Below, one piece after another: positions 1 to 9,252 of a stretch of DNA of 29,155 nt. The stretch is from contig JBBIII010000022.1 of the NCBI GenBank assembly GCA_037446575.1, forward strand, positions 1 to 29,155, in the 5' to 3' direction. This stretch comes from JBBIII01 sp037446575. Its GTDB lineage: Bacteria; Bacteroidota; Ignavibacteria; UBA10030. The notes under the pieces were generated by a model. The model had not been told where the DNA came from. It ran no database searches and was given only the letters and a program-made list of their open reading frames with translations. A program made the translations under genes and the position numbers. Each line of letters opens with the position of its first letter. Position 1 is the stretch's first letter.

Positions 1-34
1 TTTAATATTTTCTTATAATTCGAAAATTTTACTT

Positions 35-65
35 AAGCGCTAGAAATCAAAATCTTTTAGCGCTT
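35..65 (+). terminator. Putative rho-independent terminator of a gene left of the window
   Basis: An 8-bp perfect stem (AAGCGCTA at 35-42, TAGCGCTT at 58-65) encloses a 15-nt loop and is followed on the plus strand by a T-rich tail. The minus strand has no T-run after the stem, so the signal fits a plus-strand gene ending just left of the window, convergent with the MFS gene. The rest of 66-212 shows nothing I can name. Confidence 0.5.
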
Positions 66-212
66 TTATTTTTGTCAAAATCGAATAGTTAGGTGAGACC
101 TCTGAAATATTCGTCTAATATATCAATGCAATCCAGATGAAATTGGAATCACAATAACTCGAATGTTTTATTTTTCAGCTATTTCTATATTCTTCTTTCG
201 AGCTTCATATCT

Positions 213-1475
213 TTAGAAATTAATTACCTTATATTTTTTTATCAATAACAATGCGCCTGCAAACATACATAAAGCTGAAAACCCTAAACCGGCAACAGGC
301 GAGATTATTGTCCAAAGTATTCCGACAACTACGCTTGCAATAAAATCACCTATGCCATTGACCGCGCCAAGCATGCCCATACCTATACCGCGTATTTCTG
401 ACGGGATAAAATCAGCAGTAATTGCTTTTTCAAGCGTGTCCTCTATTGAGATGAATATTCCTGCAAGTCCAAAAAGGAAGAAAAGGTAAATCAGATTTGT
501 CCATTCGAACCAGAATGCTAGTAAAAAACCTGTTATCGTAATCACGCCAAGCAAGTAACCAAAAATTAAAATATTTATACGCCCAATTTTATCGCTAAGC
601 GCACCGATAGGAAATGACACGCCTGCATAAGTAATATTGCGCACAACGTACATTAAACCGGCAAGTTGCGCCGCTTTAACAACACCATATTCTGAAGTTA
701 ACAAAATTGTTGCGGCTAAAATTAAAAGTGTATGCGCAAAATCTCCAAGGCCGAAAACACCGACACCCAATAAATATTTTTTGAAATTACTTGGAAGCGC
801 TCTGATTGTTCCCCAGAATTGCAGATAAGGATTTGATGATTGTCGTTTCTCAACAACCATCCAAGCAAAAATAACCGCCGACATTATGCCCGGTATCAAA
901 GTAATTAGAAAAATATTCCTGAATGGCTGTGAAGTATCTTCGGTATAAAATGGCTGCCAAATAGAAAGCAACCAAACGCCGACTAAAGGACCTGCTATTG
1001 CGCCAAGCGTGTCGCCTGCACGATGAAAACCGAACGCTTTTCCACGCACAGATGGAGCGATAGAATCGGCAAGTAACGCATCGCGAATTGGTCCGCGAAT
1101 TCCTCTTCCAAACCATCCAACAATTCTACCAATTAAAACGAGATGCCATGTAGCCGCAAACGCAAAAAACGATTTTGATACTCCCGTCAATAGATAACCT
1201 GCCGTAACGAGAATTTTTCTATGCCCTAATTTATCTGAAATCCAACCACCCCACAGTTTAACGTAACTTGATACGGCGTCTGATATTCCCTCTATAAAAC
1301 CAAGAGCATAAGGCGGCGCTCCTATTACAGCAAGAAAACCTGGTAGCACAGTTGTAGCCATTTCATGACATGCATCGGAAAGAAAACTTGTAATCCCCAT
1401 GCCAATAACATTGCGATTAAGCCATTTCTTATTATTTTCATCCCCTTCAATTCTTGCAGTAATATTATTGTTCAT
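213..1475 (-). CDS. Major facilitator superfamily (MFS) transporter
   Basis: The 420-residue protein is strongly hydrophobic with about 12 predicted membrane segments, the usual MFS size. The MFS loop 2-3 signature GGWISDKLGHRK is at about residues 76-87, and its repeat in the second half, GALSDKIGRINI, follows about residue 285, so both six-helix bundles are present. It would be an inner-membrane secondary transporter. The start is ATG with AGGA six bases upstream. The N-terminal stretch FLSDACHEMATTVLPGF precedes the signature, but I cannot assign a substrate from it; drug, sugar-phosphate and organic-anion efflux are all possible. It is probably a single-gene unit: enolase upstream has its own terminator. 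Family is certain; substrate unknown. Confidence 0.85.
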   Translation of the reverse strand: MNNNITARIEGDENNKKWLNRNVIGMGITSFLSDACHEMATTVLPGFLAVIGAPPYALGFIEGISDAVSSYVKLWGGWISDKLGHRKILVTAGYLLTGVSKSFFAFAATWHLVLIGRIVGWFGRGIRGPIRDALLADSIAPSVRGKAFGFHRAGDTLGAIAGPLVGVWLLSIWQPFYTEDTSQPFRNIFLITLIPGIMSAVIFAWMVVEKRQSSNPYLQFWGTIRALPSNFKKYLLGVGVFGLGDFAHTLLILAATILLTSEYGVVKAAQLAGLMYVVRNITYAGVSFPIGALSDKIGRINILIFGYLLGVITITGFLLAFWFEWTNLIYLFFLFGLAGIFISIEDTLEKAITADFIPSEIRGIGMGMLGAVNGIGDFIASVVVGILWTIISPVAGLGFSALCMFAGALLLIKKYKVINF

Positions 1476-1569
1476 GTTTTTCCTAAAAATGTAATTACTC
1501 TTTAAAACATAATTCTTGGATTTTTATTAAAAGAAAACATAAAATATTTGACGTTTGTTCCTTTAATAA

Positions 1570-1615
1570 AAAACTCCTTCCATTTCTGCATAGAACAGAT
1601 AACAAAAGGAGTTTT
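1570..1615 (-). terminator. Rho-independent terminator downstream of enolase
   Basis: A 10-bp perfect inverted repeat (AAAACTCCTT at 1570-1579, AAGGAGTTTT at 1606-1615) with a 26-nt loop lies about 70 bases past the enolase stop. Read on the minus strand the second arm runs into TTTATT, as expected for an intrinsic terminator. Confidence 0.65.
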
Positions 1616-1687
1616 AAATCTTTTTAATTCCGGAAACCGAGCTTACTTCAAAAAATACTTATTTACAATCAGGTTCGATAATTTTCA

Positions 1688-2971
1688 TTATTTTGAATTT
1701 TTGAAAGTCGCTTTTCCAGAAAAGCGTGCTTGCGTGCCAAGTTCTTCCTCGATCCGTATCAATTGATTAAACTTTGCTACGCGCTCGCTTCTGCATGCAG
1801 AACCGGTTTTTATATGTCCAGCTCCGACAGCAACGGTTAAATCTGCAATAGTCGTATCCTCTGACTCTCCCGAGCGATGCGATACGAACGAATTATAATT
1901 ATTGCGTGTTGCTAACTCGATAGTGTCAAGCGTTTCAGTTACGCTTCCAATTTGATTCAATTTTATTAAAATAGAGTTAGCAATTCCTTTTTCTATGCCC
2001 TGAGCAAGAATTGCAGGATTAGTGCAGAAAACATCATCGCCAACTAATTCGATTTTCTTGCCGAGTTCATCAGTCAACATTTTCCAGCCATTCCAATCGT
2101 TTTCAGCCATACCATCTTCGAGAGAAATAATCGGGTACTGGCGCGCCCAATCAGCCCACAATGCAACCATTTGTTCTGAAGTTTTTGAAGACCTATCGGA
2201 TTTAAAATGAACGTACTTTCCATCTTCCCACATTTCGCTTGCCGCTGGATCAAGACAGATAGAAATATCTTTTCCCGGCTGGTAACCGGCTTTTGTAATT
2301 GCTTCGAGGATAACTTCGACAGCCTCGACATTTGATTTTAAACTCGGCGCAAATCCGCCTTCATCGCCAACAGCAGTGTTGTAATTCTTTTTTGCTAAAA
2401 CGCTTTTCAATGTATGGAATGTTTCAACGCCCATACGTATCGCTTCTGCAAAGCTCGTAGCATTGTGCGGCGCTATCATAAACTCTTGAAAATCGACATT
2501 ATTATCTGCATGTTTTCCGCCATTGATTATATTTAAACAGGGGACGGGTAAAATTGTAGCATTTGCTCCGCCAAGGTATCGATATAAAGGTAACCCGACA
2601 GAATTTGCGCCAGCGTGCGCGACTGCCATCGAAACCGAAAGAATCGCATTTGCGCCAAGCTTAGCTTTGTTTGTCGTTCCATCTAATTCGATCATCTTTT
2701 TATCAATTGCGCGTTGCGCGGTTATATCCATTCCAGTGAGAGCGGGAGCAATTTTTTTATTTACATTCTCAACCGCCTTAAGCGTCCCTTTTCCAAGATA
2801 CTTGGATTTGTCGCCATCACGCAGTTCGACAGCTTCCTTTTCGCCGGTGGATGCACCGGAAGGAACTATTGCTCTTCCTATAATACCGTTTTCAAGTTTT
2901 ACTTCCGCTTCAACCGTAGGATTACCTCTTGAATCGAGGACTTGACGCCCAACAACTGACTTAATATTCAT
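1688..2971 (-). CDS. eno: Enolase (phosphopyruvate hydratase)
   Basis: Enolase interconverts 2-phosphoglycerate and phosphoenolpyruvate in glycolysis and gluconeogenesis; it is a cytoplasmic Mg-dependent enzyme. The 427 residues match the normal bacterial length (E. coli 432). Visible landmarks are the N-terminal VVGRQVLDSRGNPTVEAEV, the catalytic-glutamate region GDEGGFAPSL, the metal-binding GDDVFCTNP, the enolase signature LIKLNQIGSVTET carrying the catalytic lysine, and SHRSGESEDTTIADL carrying the active-site histidine. The C-terminal IKTGSACRSERVAKFNQL motif is complete. The start is ATG with a strong AAGGAG site nine bases upstream. It has its own terminator and looks monocistronic. 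No key residue is missing. Confidence 0.98.
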   Translation of the reverse strand: MNIKSVVGRQVLDSRGNPTVEAEVKLENGIIGRAIVPSGASTGEKEAVELRDGDKSKYLGKGTLKAVENVNKKIAPALTGMDITAQRAIDKKMIELDGTTNKAKLGANAILSVSMAVAHAGANSVGLPLYRYLGGANATILPVPCLNIINGGKHADNNVDFQEFMIAPHNATSFAEAIRMGVETFHTLKSVLAKKNYNTAVGDEGGFAPSLKSNVEAVEVILEAITKAGYQPGKDISICLDPAASEMWEDGKYVHFKSDRSSKTSEQMVALWADWARQYPIISLEDGMAENDWNGWKMLTDELGKKIELVGDDVFCTNPAILAQGIEKGIANSILIKLNQIGSVTETLDTIELATRNNYNSFVSHRSGESEDTTIADLTVAVGAGHIKTGSACRSERVAKFNQLIRIEEELGTQARFSGKATFKNSK

Positions 2972-3081
2972 TATTTTTTTCTCCTTTTGCTTAATTAGTT
3001 TAGAAAAATTAATTCTATAAAATGTTTTACTTTTCTTCAGTATTTACAGAATTTGTAATTGATTATTTTCTAAATAAAAAT

Positions 3082-3119
3082 ACTCCTAAATCAAAAGCAT
3101 AATGCTCTGAAACAGGAGT
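3082..3119 (-). terminator. Probable terminator downstream of the APC permease gene
   Basis: A 6-bp stem (ACTCCT at 3082-3087, AGGAGT at 3114-3119) encloses a second small hairpin (AGCAT at 3096-3100, ATGCT at 3102-3106). On the minus strand it is followed by ATTTTTATTT. It lies 80 bases past the permease stop and before the enolase leader, so it would separate the two genes. The outer stem is short, so the call is moderate. Confidence 0.45.
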
Positions 3120-3198
3120 TATCAATCTCGAACTACAATTCATCGAAATACTGTAAGGCGAACTCCATCACTAGTAGTAATTTACGCAAATAGATTTT

Positions 3199-4581
3199 CT
3201 ATTTCAAATTTATCTGCTTTTTCCAATATAAATAAAAAGGGATTCCTGCGAATAGCAATATTAAGCCCACCATTGAATCCGCTGTTTGTTCAATAAGCGT
3301 GTTCACTACGAACCAGGTAGCTACAATTATGAAAACAATCGGAATGTATGGATAGCCGGGAACTTTGAATTCGCTGTTTTGATTAGGCATTTTCTTGCGC
3401 ATAATAAAAACAGCTACTGCGCCTAAAACGAAGAAAATCCATCCGGCAAATATTACATAAGTGAATAATTGATCATAAGTTCCTGTGAGTGTTAAAATTG
3501 ATGCCCACACGCCTTGGATTATTAAAGACCTGCCGGGCGTCTTATATTTTTTATGCACTCTGCCAAAACTCGGAAAAAATAATTTATCTCTTGCCATTGC
3601 AAAATATACTCGCGCAGTTGTCATCGAGGTGGCATTTACTGTCCCGAAAGCTGAAATCATCACGCATAATGAGATAATGGCGCCTCCATATCCGCTGAAA
3701 ACTTTTTCCATTACATCTGCGGCAACAAGATTTGATTTGGCAAGCTGATCAATTGGTAGAACATATAGATACGCGAGATTTGTAACCGCATAGATTATAA
3801 TTACAATTATCGTTCCAATTACTAATGCGCGCGGAATATTCTTGTGTGGTTCTTTTACTTCACCGGCGAGATATGTCAAACCATTCCAGCCGTCGTACGA
3901 CCACAGGGTTGCAATCATGGCAATGCCTATTGCTGACAATAGATTTCCGGTTGATGGGCTCCCCCATAACGGAAAAAAATTTTCTATACTGCCTTGCCCC
4001 ACAGAAAATCCTAAAATTACAATTCCGCTGATTGCCGCGATTTTTAAAAACGTAAAAGCATTTTGAACAAATCCGCCGAAGTGAACTCCGAAATAATTGA
4101 TTATTGCAAGCAGTATAATTGCAGAAATGGCTACTAATTTCACGCCAATATCGGCAAACGGATAGATATTGCCGATTAAAGGAAACTGCCACGCTTCGAG
4201 TGCAGAGTTAAAATGAGGAAGTTCAACGAAGAAACCTGAATACTTCGCAAAAGCGACAGCAATTGCCGCGATAGACCCGGTTTGGTAGACAATAAAAGTT
4301 GTCCATCCATAAAGGAATGCTATTAAATCGCAGTACAAAACGCGGAAAAAAACGTACTGTCCGCCGGCGTCTGTTATTTGGCTTGCAATTTCGGCATTAG
4401 TCAATGCCCCTGCAAGTGTAAGCAATCCTGCGAGTATCCAAACGAAAATCATTACACCCGGAATTTCTACCGCCGCGGCTATGTTGGATGGAGTTAAAAA
4501 AATTCCCGAGCCGATTACCGAACCTATCACAACCATTATTGCCGATGTTATGCCTAATCGGCGAGACAATTCATTCTGCAT
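3199..4581 (-). CDS. APC-superfamily amino acid permease
   Basis: The 460-residue protein is an inner-membrane carrier of the amino acid-polyamine-organocation (APC) family. TM1 carries the substrate-binding glycine motif GSVIGSGIF at about residues 21-29, and about 12 hydrophobic segments follow, the standard APC layout. The overall pattern (SRRLGITSAIMVVIGSVIGSG at the start, SYDGWNGLTYLAGEVKEP near the middle) is closest to LAT/SteT-like exchangers of neutral amino acids, but substrate cannot be read from the sequence. The start is ATG without an evident Shine-Dalgarno site. The gene lies 40 bases downstream of the APC-USP gene with no terminator between, so the two are probably co-transcribed. 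Confidence 0.88.
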   Translation of the reverse strand: MQNELSRRLGITSAIMVVIGSVIGSGIFLTPSNIAAAVEIPGVMIFVWILAGLLTLAGALTNAEIASQITDAGGQYVFFRVLYCDLIAFLYGWTTFIVYQTGSIAAIAVAFAKYSGFFVELPHFNSALEAWQFPLIGNIYPFADIGVKLVAISAIILLAIINYFGVHFGGFVQNAFTFLKIAAISGIVILGFSVGQGSIENFFPLWGSPSTGNLLSAIGIAMIATLWSYDGWNGLTYLAGEVKEPHKNIPRALVIGTIIVIIIYAVTNLAYLYVLPIDQLAKSNLVAADVMEKVFSGYGGAIISLCVMISAFGTVNATSMTTARVYFAMARDKLFFPSFGRVHKKYKTPGRSLIIQGVWASILTLTGTYDQLFTYVIFAGWIFFVLGAVAVFIMRKKMPNQNSEFKVPGYPYIPIVFIIVATWFVVNTLIEQTADSMVGLILLFAGIPFYLYWKKQINLK

Positions 4582-4621
4582 CGTGATGTATTTGCAATAG
4601 AAAAATATTTTATATGATGTA

Positions 4622-6409
4622 TTAACCGCCGAAAATTACAAGCTGAACTTCTTCCGGAAGTAGCGCGCTTAACGAGCGCATTACATTACCTCTAAGCACG
4701 TTTTCTAATACACTGCGTTTTGTTGCTCCCATTATAACTCTATCAACTCCAAATGTTGCCGCTTGTTCGGCAATTGTATAACCGACCTCGTAGCTTGGAA
4801 TAGAGATAATCTGGAAATCTATACCTGCTTCCGCGCAAATATTTTCAATATGCTCCTCTTCACCATTGATTCTCATCTCTATTCGTTCAGGTAATGCATC
4901 AACGGATATTTCCTTTATCCGTAAAATAAATAGCAACGCCTTTCGTTGTTTAGCTTCATCAATTGCAAATTTTAACAAACGATCATTTTTTCCTTTCAAA
5001 GCAAGCAAGTATTTTGCCGCAGGAATTGATGTTCTATGCCGTTTACGTGTTGGTGGAGGTGGCGCTTGTATCTCTTCAACAGGTGTAGTTTTTTGGGGAA
5101 ATTTCCATTTAGCTATTTGCCGCGCCCCAAGACCAAAAGATAATATTAGAACCGCAAAAATAGTTGCTTCGAGTTTATTTATAACAATAGAAATTTCAAC
5201 CAACAAAAGAATAAAAGCTGAAATTAGCATTAAAATTTTCAAAAAAGGTTTTAAGCTAACCGATTTATCGGTGGCGGTTGATCCAAGGTTTATTAGCATT
5301 GCTCCAATTAATCCGATAGCGTATAAGTGGGCTAAAGTCTCGATATCATGAATGAATAGAAGCACAATAATTGGCAAAGCCAATCCAACTAAAAGCGGAA
5401 TTACAGGTACTCCATGTCTATTAAGTCTGCGAAGCGACATAGGTAATTCTTTGTCGACAGACATTAAAAATTGGATAGAAACCAATGCGTTCAACGCTGT
5501 ATTACCGGCCGAAATTAAAAGTGTCCCCAGGGAGAAAGCTACAAACCATCCAAACCATTTGCCTACATAGTGCTCCCCTAAAAATCTAAGCATGTCCTCT
5601 TTATGTTCTCCAGGGGTTAATCCCGGTATTGCATGCATTGCAAGTCCAAGCAAAAAATTCGCAAGTAACACTTTAGCTAAGACTGAGAGTATAGCTCTCC
5701 TTGCATCCCGTGCAGGATCTTTCATTAATCCAGTCATATTTGAAATAGATTCAATACCGGATAAACTAAGTATAAAACCGACAAAAATTCCCCAGTTATG
5801 AAAAAAACTGCCTTCTGGTTTTATAATTGTTGCATGTTCAAATGCAAAATCGATCGATGAAAATACTATAGTTGTTAAGGTTGCAATAGTAAATGCCGAA
5901 ATAATTAACGCTAAACCACCAGAATGCTTTGGACCAAACCAATTAATTATTCCTAACGCTATAATAATCATAATTGCGAAAAGAGTAGGGTTGGGCAAAT
6001 CAAAATAATAGCAGGCGCTAAAAATGGATATAGCCATTGTAACAATATAATCTGCCGATAAAAGAAGCGCTCCCAAAACAGCTAAATTTTTCGACCGATG
6101 GTAAACCGAACTATATACTCCACCTCCGATAGGATATAGCCGGCAAATTGTTATGTAATTGATGGCTACTAAGCTTGTTAACGCCATCATAATACATAAA
6201 TGCCAGAAGCTTGAATAACCTGCTAGGGCAAATCCAATCCCCATTACATACGCTACGCTAGTGCCCCAATCGCCATCAAGAATTGCCGCACTTCGCAACC
6301 ATCCTAATACTCGCGGACGGCTTGTTGCAAATTCCTTCATTCCCACTTTTAAGGATGAAGGTTTAGAACTACTTTCAGATTCCAAACTAGATTTTTCCGA
6401 GTTTAACAT
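4622..6409 (-). CDS. APC permease fused to a C-terminal universal-stress-like domain
   Basis: The 595 residues fall into two parts. Residues about 30-430 are an APC-type transporter with about 12 membrane segments (SVAYVMGIGFALAGYSS at TM1; LYPIGGGVYSSVYHRS after TM2). After a basic proline-rich linker (EIQAPPPPTRKRHRTS, about 445-460), residues about 465-595 form a soluble domain ending in MGATKRSVLENVLRGNVMRS and PEEVQLVIFGG, the nucleotide-binding end of UspA-like folds. Cationic amino-acid transporters with Usp tails are a known architecture; the tail may sense nucleotide or stress. The substrate is unknown. The start is uncertain: the ATG used here sits four bases after an 11-bp hairpin and has no Shine-Dalgarno site; the next in-frame ATG is at 6340 (residue 24), and the residues in between are Ser/Glu-rich and look dispensable. 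Confidence 0.85.
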   Translation of the reverse strand: MLNSEKSSLESESSSKPSSLKVGMKEFATSRPRVLGWLRSAAILDGDWGTSVAYVMGIGFALAGYSSFWHLCIMMALTSLVAINYITICRLYPIGGGVYSSVYHRSKNLAVLGALLLSADYIVTMAISIFSACYYFDLPNPTLFAIMIIIALGIINWFGPKHSGGLALIISAFTIATLTTIVFSSIDFAFEHATIIKPEGSFFHNWGIFVGFILSLSGIESISNMTGLMKDPARDARRAILSVLAKVLLANFLLGLAMHAIPGLTPGEHKEDMLRFLGEHYVGKWFGWFVAFSLGTLLISAGNTALNALVSIQFLMSVDKELPMSLRRLNRHGVPVIPLLVGLALPIIVLLFIHDIETLAHLYAIGLIGAMLINLGSTATDKSVSLKPFLKILMLISAFILLLVEISIVINKLEATIFAVLILSFGLGARQIAKWKFPQKTTPVEEIQAPPPPTRKRHRTSIPAAKYLLALKGKNDRLLKFAIDEAKQRKALLFILRIKEISVDALPERIEMRINGEEEHIENICAEAGIDFQIISIPSYEVGYTIAEQAATFGVDRVIMGATKRSVLENVLRGNVMRSLSALLPEEVQLVIFGG

Positions 6410-6413
6410 AATT

Positions 6414-6441
6414 GAGCCGAGGCAACAGACTGCCTCGGCTC
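6414..6441 (-). terminator. Strong 11-bp hairpin between the Ton operon and the APC-USP gene
   Basis: GAGCCGAGGCA (6414-6424) and TGCCTCGGCTC (6431-6441) form a perfect 11-bp GC-rich stem with a 6-nt loop. It starts 24 bases past the stop of the PsbP-like lipoprotein gene, a typical terminator position, but on the minus strand it is followed by AATTATG, not a U-run. It ends only four bases before the annotated permease start. It may be a U-poor terminator or a translation-blocking leader hairpin. Confidence 0.5.
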
Positions 6442-6465
6442 TTTCTAAAGACGGGTATTAAAATA

Positions 6466-7488
6466 CTACTTAAAACGGATGGAAGCAACGACTTTTTCAA
6501 AAGCCGGTAGAAAATCTTTTTTCATTGGAGCGTAATAATTGAGAATAATCCTAAAAATTTTATCATTTTTGACAACAAAATAAACACGGCTATCTACCCC
6601 TTTAACTAGTGAATAATTTAAAAAGGTGGCTTTTTCGCCGCCGATAACTGCATTACCTTTAGATGTAAATTTAAAAAATTTGGAATTTTGCTCTACAACC
6701 TTATCTAAATTTAATCCTTTAGCAGGACGGACATCAATATCGATTGTGCAATCCCGACGATTACCTTCCAATTTTCCTTGGAAACGGATTGCACCTACAA
6801 CATCCCCTTTTTTCGGGAGATCGCTTGGGGCAAAGTTTGCCGGATATTCTAATTGGAGAAAATTATCTATGTATTTTTCCACCTGAGCTATTGGGATAGC
6901 CGGATCTACTCCTTTTTCAATCACTATTTTTTTAGGCAAAGTCAAAGTAGCCAATATTGTGTCAAGTATGAATTTGTTTGGGTCAAAAGTTTTATTGAAA
7001 CCAGAATATTGAATATAATAGATAACCGAATCTTTTAAAGTAGCTATGCGCGTTACATTAAGTTTTGTTTTTTGCGTTTCTTCTACAATTCCAACAAAAG
7101 TAACTTGTTTAGCTGTTAGACCCTCTATCTTCGAATTACTAACGCCCTTAATTTTAAAACCAGCGGCTTCCTGATCCGCAGTATAAGCGTCTATATATTT
7201 TTCATAATTTTGCATTGTATCGCTTTTTTCGGATGCAATTATTATTTGCACTCCGTCTGGCTTACGCGGGTCGCGAGTAAAAAATTTCTCTGCCACCTCC
7301 ATCGAATTATAAATTGCAATCCGATTTGATTCCTTAACGATATACCAATCCTTCGGATATGTAAATGAAACCTTGAAAATTGCGTCTTGAAAATTATCCC
7401 AATTTTGTACTTCAAAGCGATAATCCTTAGCGCAACCAGAAATAACTAATAATATAACACAAATGAAAAGGACGATTCTGTTTTTCAT
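6466..7488 (-). CDS. Lipoprotein with two PsbP-like modules
   Basis: I start this 340-residue protein at the ATG at 7488, which has AAAGGA eight bases upstream; a TTG 15 bases further up lacks such a site. The N-terminus is a lipoprotein signal with lipobox VISG-C (Cys19). Two similar halves follow: the first begins near VSFTYPKDWYIV and ends FILDTILATLTLP, the second begins near LQLEYPANFAPSD and ends AFEKVVASIRFK. The (F/L)xxxYPxxW/F opening and the hydrophobic helix at the end resemble PsbP/DcrB-like domains of secreted lipoproteins. It is the last gene after the TPR gene, 41 bases downstream, so it probably belongs to the Ton operon. Function is unknown; a role as an envelope accessory is inference. 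Confidence 0.75.
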   Translation of the reverse strand: MKNRIVLFICVILLVISGCAKDYRFEVQNWDNFQDAIFKVSFTYPKDWYIVKESNRIAIYNSMEVAEKFFTRDPRKPDGVQIIIASEKSDTMQNYEKYIDAYTADQEAAGFKIKGVSNSKIEGLTAKQVTFVGIVEETQKTKLNVTRIATLKDSVIYYIQYSGFNKTFDPNKFILDTILATLTLPKKIVIEKGVDPAIPIAQVEKYIDNFLQLEYPANFAPSDLPKKGDVVGAIRFQGKLEGNRRDCTIDIDVRPAKGLNLDKVVEQNSKFFKFTSKGNAVIGGEKATFLNYSLVKGVDSRVYFVVKNDKIFRIILNYYAPMKKDFLPAFEKVVASIRFK

Positions 7489-7529
7489 CGCAGTTCCTTT
7501 CAATAAGCTGTTTGAAATGTTTTTTTTAT

Positions 7530-9245
7530 TTATTCTTTCAATTTAATAAGATCATCATGATACTTACGAGCTTCTTTATTCTTGGGGTCTAACTGAAGAA
7601 CTCGCTTATAGTGTTTAATAGCGTCATCAAGTAAATTTAAATTTTGGTAGCTCTGTCCTAAAAGAAGATGAGCTTGAGCTACATCTTCTTTATATTTCAA
7701 CGATTTTTTTAAATAATTTACCGCCGTTTCCCATTTCTTTTTGGATTCTTCTAAATCGGTTTTCTTTTCCATCATAACTGCAAGGGCTATCATTCGATAA
7801 GAATCAGCCAATTCTAATTTATATTTTGTTTCGGCTGTATCTATTATCTTAATAGCTTTTTCGAATTCTCTTCTTCCTGCATCAAATTCTTTATTTTGAA
7901 AATATGAAAACCCCAGATTGACATACGCCGGCGCATAATTCGGATTTCTTTCTATCGCTCTTTTTAATGCCGCTATTGCTTTATCGAATTTCTCCAACTG
8001 AATCATACAATTTGCATAGTTGATTGAGGCGCTAACAGCCGCTGAATCAATCTGGATTCTTTTCTCAAAATAATAAGCCGCTTTTTCCCACTCTTTGAAT
8101 TTCATCCAGATAGAACCAATCTCACCTAAAAGAAAAGAAATATTTACATTTGATTGCGTAGAGTCTGTAATGGCTTTTTCATACGCTGCCACAGCTAACG
8201 AATCTTTTTTGACCTGCCTATAAGCAGAACCCAACCATCTGTAATCATCAAATACGAGCGAGTCAATTTTAGATAATTTGTTAAATGCATCTATCGCTTT
8301 TATGTAGTCCTTTTCAATCATGTATCCATAAGCTAAGGCGCGCTGTGCAACAGGCGATTCTGGTTTTACCTTTAGGAATTTTTTTGCCATTTCAAATGCG
8401 AGCGCATATTGCTTGCTTAAGAATAAAGATTCTAGATATATCGCTTGAATTTCCTCTGGCGCCGGCTGATTCGTATCAAAATGCAGTTTTAATGTTTGCA
8501 CACATTTAACATACTGTTTGGCTCTGAAGAATAATGTCGCTAATTCAAATCGTGCCTTATCATTTTTAGTATCTAAATCGAGAATTTTGCTATAAACCTG
8601 TGCCGCAGATGTATATTCCCGTTCAGATTTATAAATTTCAGCTAATTTATAAAGAATCCTATGTTGCGATGAATCAATTTCAAGCGCTTTATCATAGTTA
8701 CTTATTGCCATAGGAGTTACTTTTTGCTTTGTATAAGCATCTCCTAATATCTCATAAACTTCGAAGTTATTTGGGACTAATTCTTTTGCTTTAAATGCGG
8801 CTACTTGCGCTTCATCTATAGAGTTAATATTTAATAAACCCCAACCTAACTCAACAAGAAGCGGCGGGTATTCTGGTTGTCTCTTTTTGGTTTTTTTCAA
8901 TCCTGCCCGAGCTGTTGCAACTGCTTCCAAGTTTTTATTCATAGCACGTTGTATGTTTGCAAGAACAGCATATCCTTCCATAAAATCATCTTCTATATCT
9001 ACAGATTTTTTTGCGGCAATTTCAGCAGAATCTAATTTTCCAATCTGTTTATATACTTTTGCCAATAACAGCCAACCATTTTCATCTCTTGTGTTAGATT
9101 GAACATAACTTAGACAAGCGGCTAACGCATCGTTAGTACTATTCTGACTTATTAGTTCTTTTATCTTATCGAGTCTTGGCTGACTATATATAATCGATAA
9201 AGAGGCAAATAATGCAATAACTAAAAAAATGTAACTTCTTCTCAT
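7530..9245 (-). CDS. Exported tetratricopeptide-repeat (TPR) protein
   Basis: The 571-residue protein starts with a Sec-type signal peptide (RRSYIFLVIALFASLSIIYS) without lipobox cysteine. Nearly all the rest is TPR units of about 34 residues, seen as repeated motifs such as AEIAAKKSVDIEDDFMEGYA, AISNYDKALEIDSSQHRIL, AIAALKRAIERNPNYAPAYV and AIKHYKRVLQLDPKNKEA. TPR solenoids bind other proteins, so it is probably a periplasmic scaffold. The start is ATG with GGAG ten bases upstream, seven bases after the PstS-like gene ends, a tight operon link. A TPR protein after pstS-like and tonB genes is a recurring arrangement in Bacteroidota; its partner is not established. No catalytic domain is visible. 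Confidence 0.88.
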   Translation of the reverse strand: MRRSYIFLVIALFASLSIIYSQPRLDKIKELISQNSTNDALAACLSYVQSNTRDENGWLLLAKVYKQIGKLDSAEIAAKKSVDIEDDFMEGYAVLANIQRAMNKNLEAVATARAGLKKTKKRQPEYPPLLVELGWGLLNINSIDEAQVAAFKAKELVPNNFEVYEILGDAYTKQKVTPMAISNYDKALEIDSSQHRILYKLAEIYKSEREYTSAAQVYSKILDLDTKNDKARFELATLFFRAKQYVKCVQTLKLHFDTNQPAPEEIQAIYLESLFLSKQYALAFEMAKKFLKVKPESPVAQRALAYGYMIEKDYIKAIDAFNKLSKIDSLVFDDYRWLGSAYRQVKKDSLAVAAYEKAITDSTQSNVNISFLLGEIGSIWMKFKEWEKAAYYFEKRIQIDSAAVSASINYANCMIQLEKFDKAIAALKRAIERNPNYAPAYVNLGFSYFQNKEFDAGRREFEKAIKIIDTAETKYKLELADSYRMIALAVMMEKKTDLEESKKKWETAVNYLKKSLKYKEDVAQAHLLLGQSYQNLNLLDDAIKHYKRVLQLDPKNKEARKYHDDLIKLKE

Positions 9246-9252
9246 TGTTTTA

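Noticed and set aside
2523..2945. 140-codon plus-strand open frame
   Set aside because: It is antisense to enolase, whose conserved motifs cover this whole stretch; the translation has no recognisable pattern.
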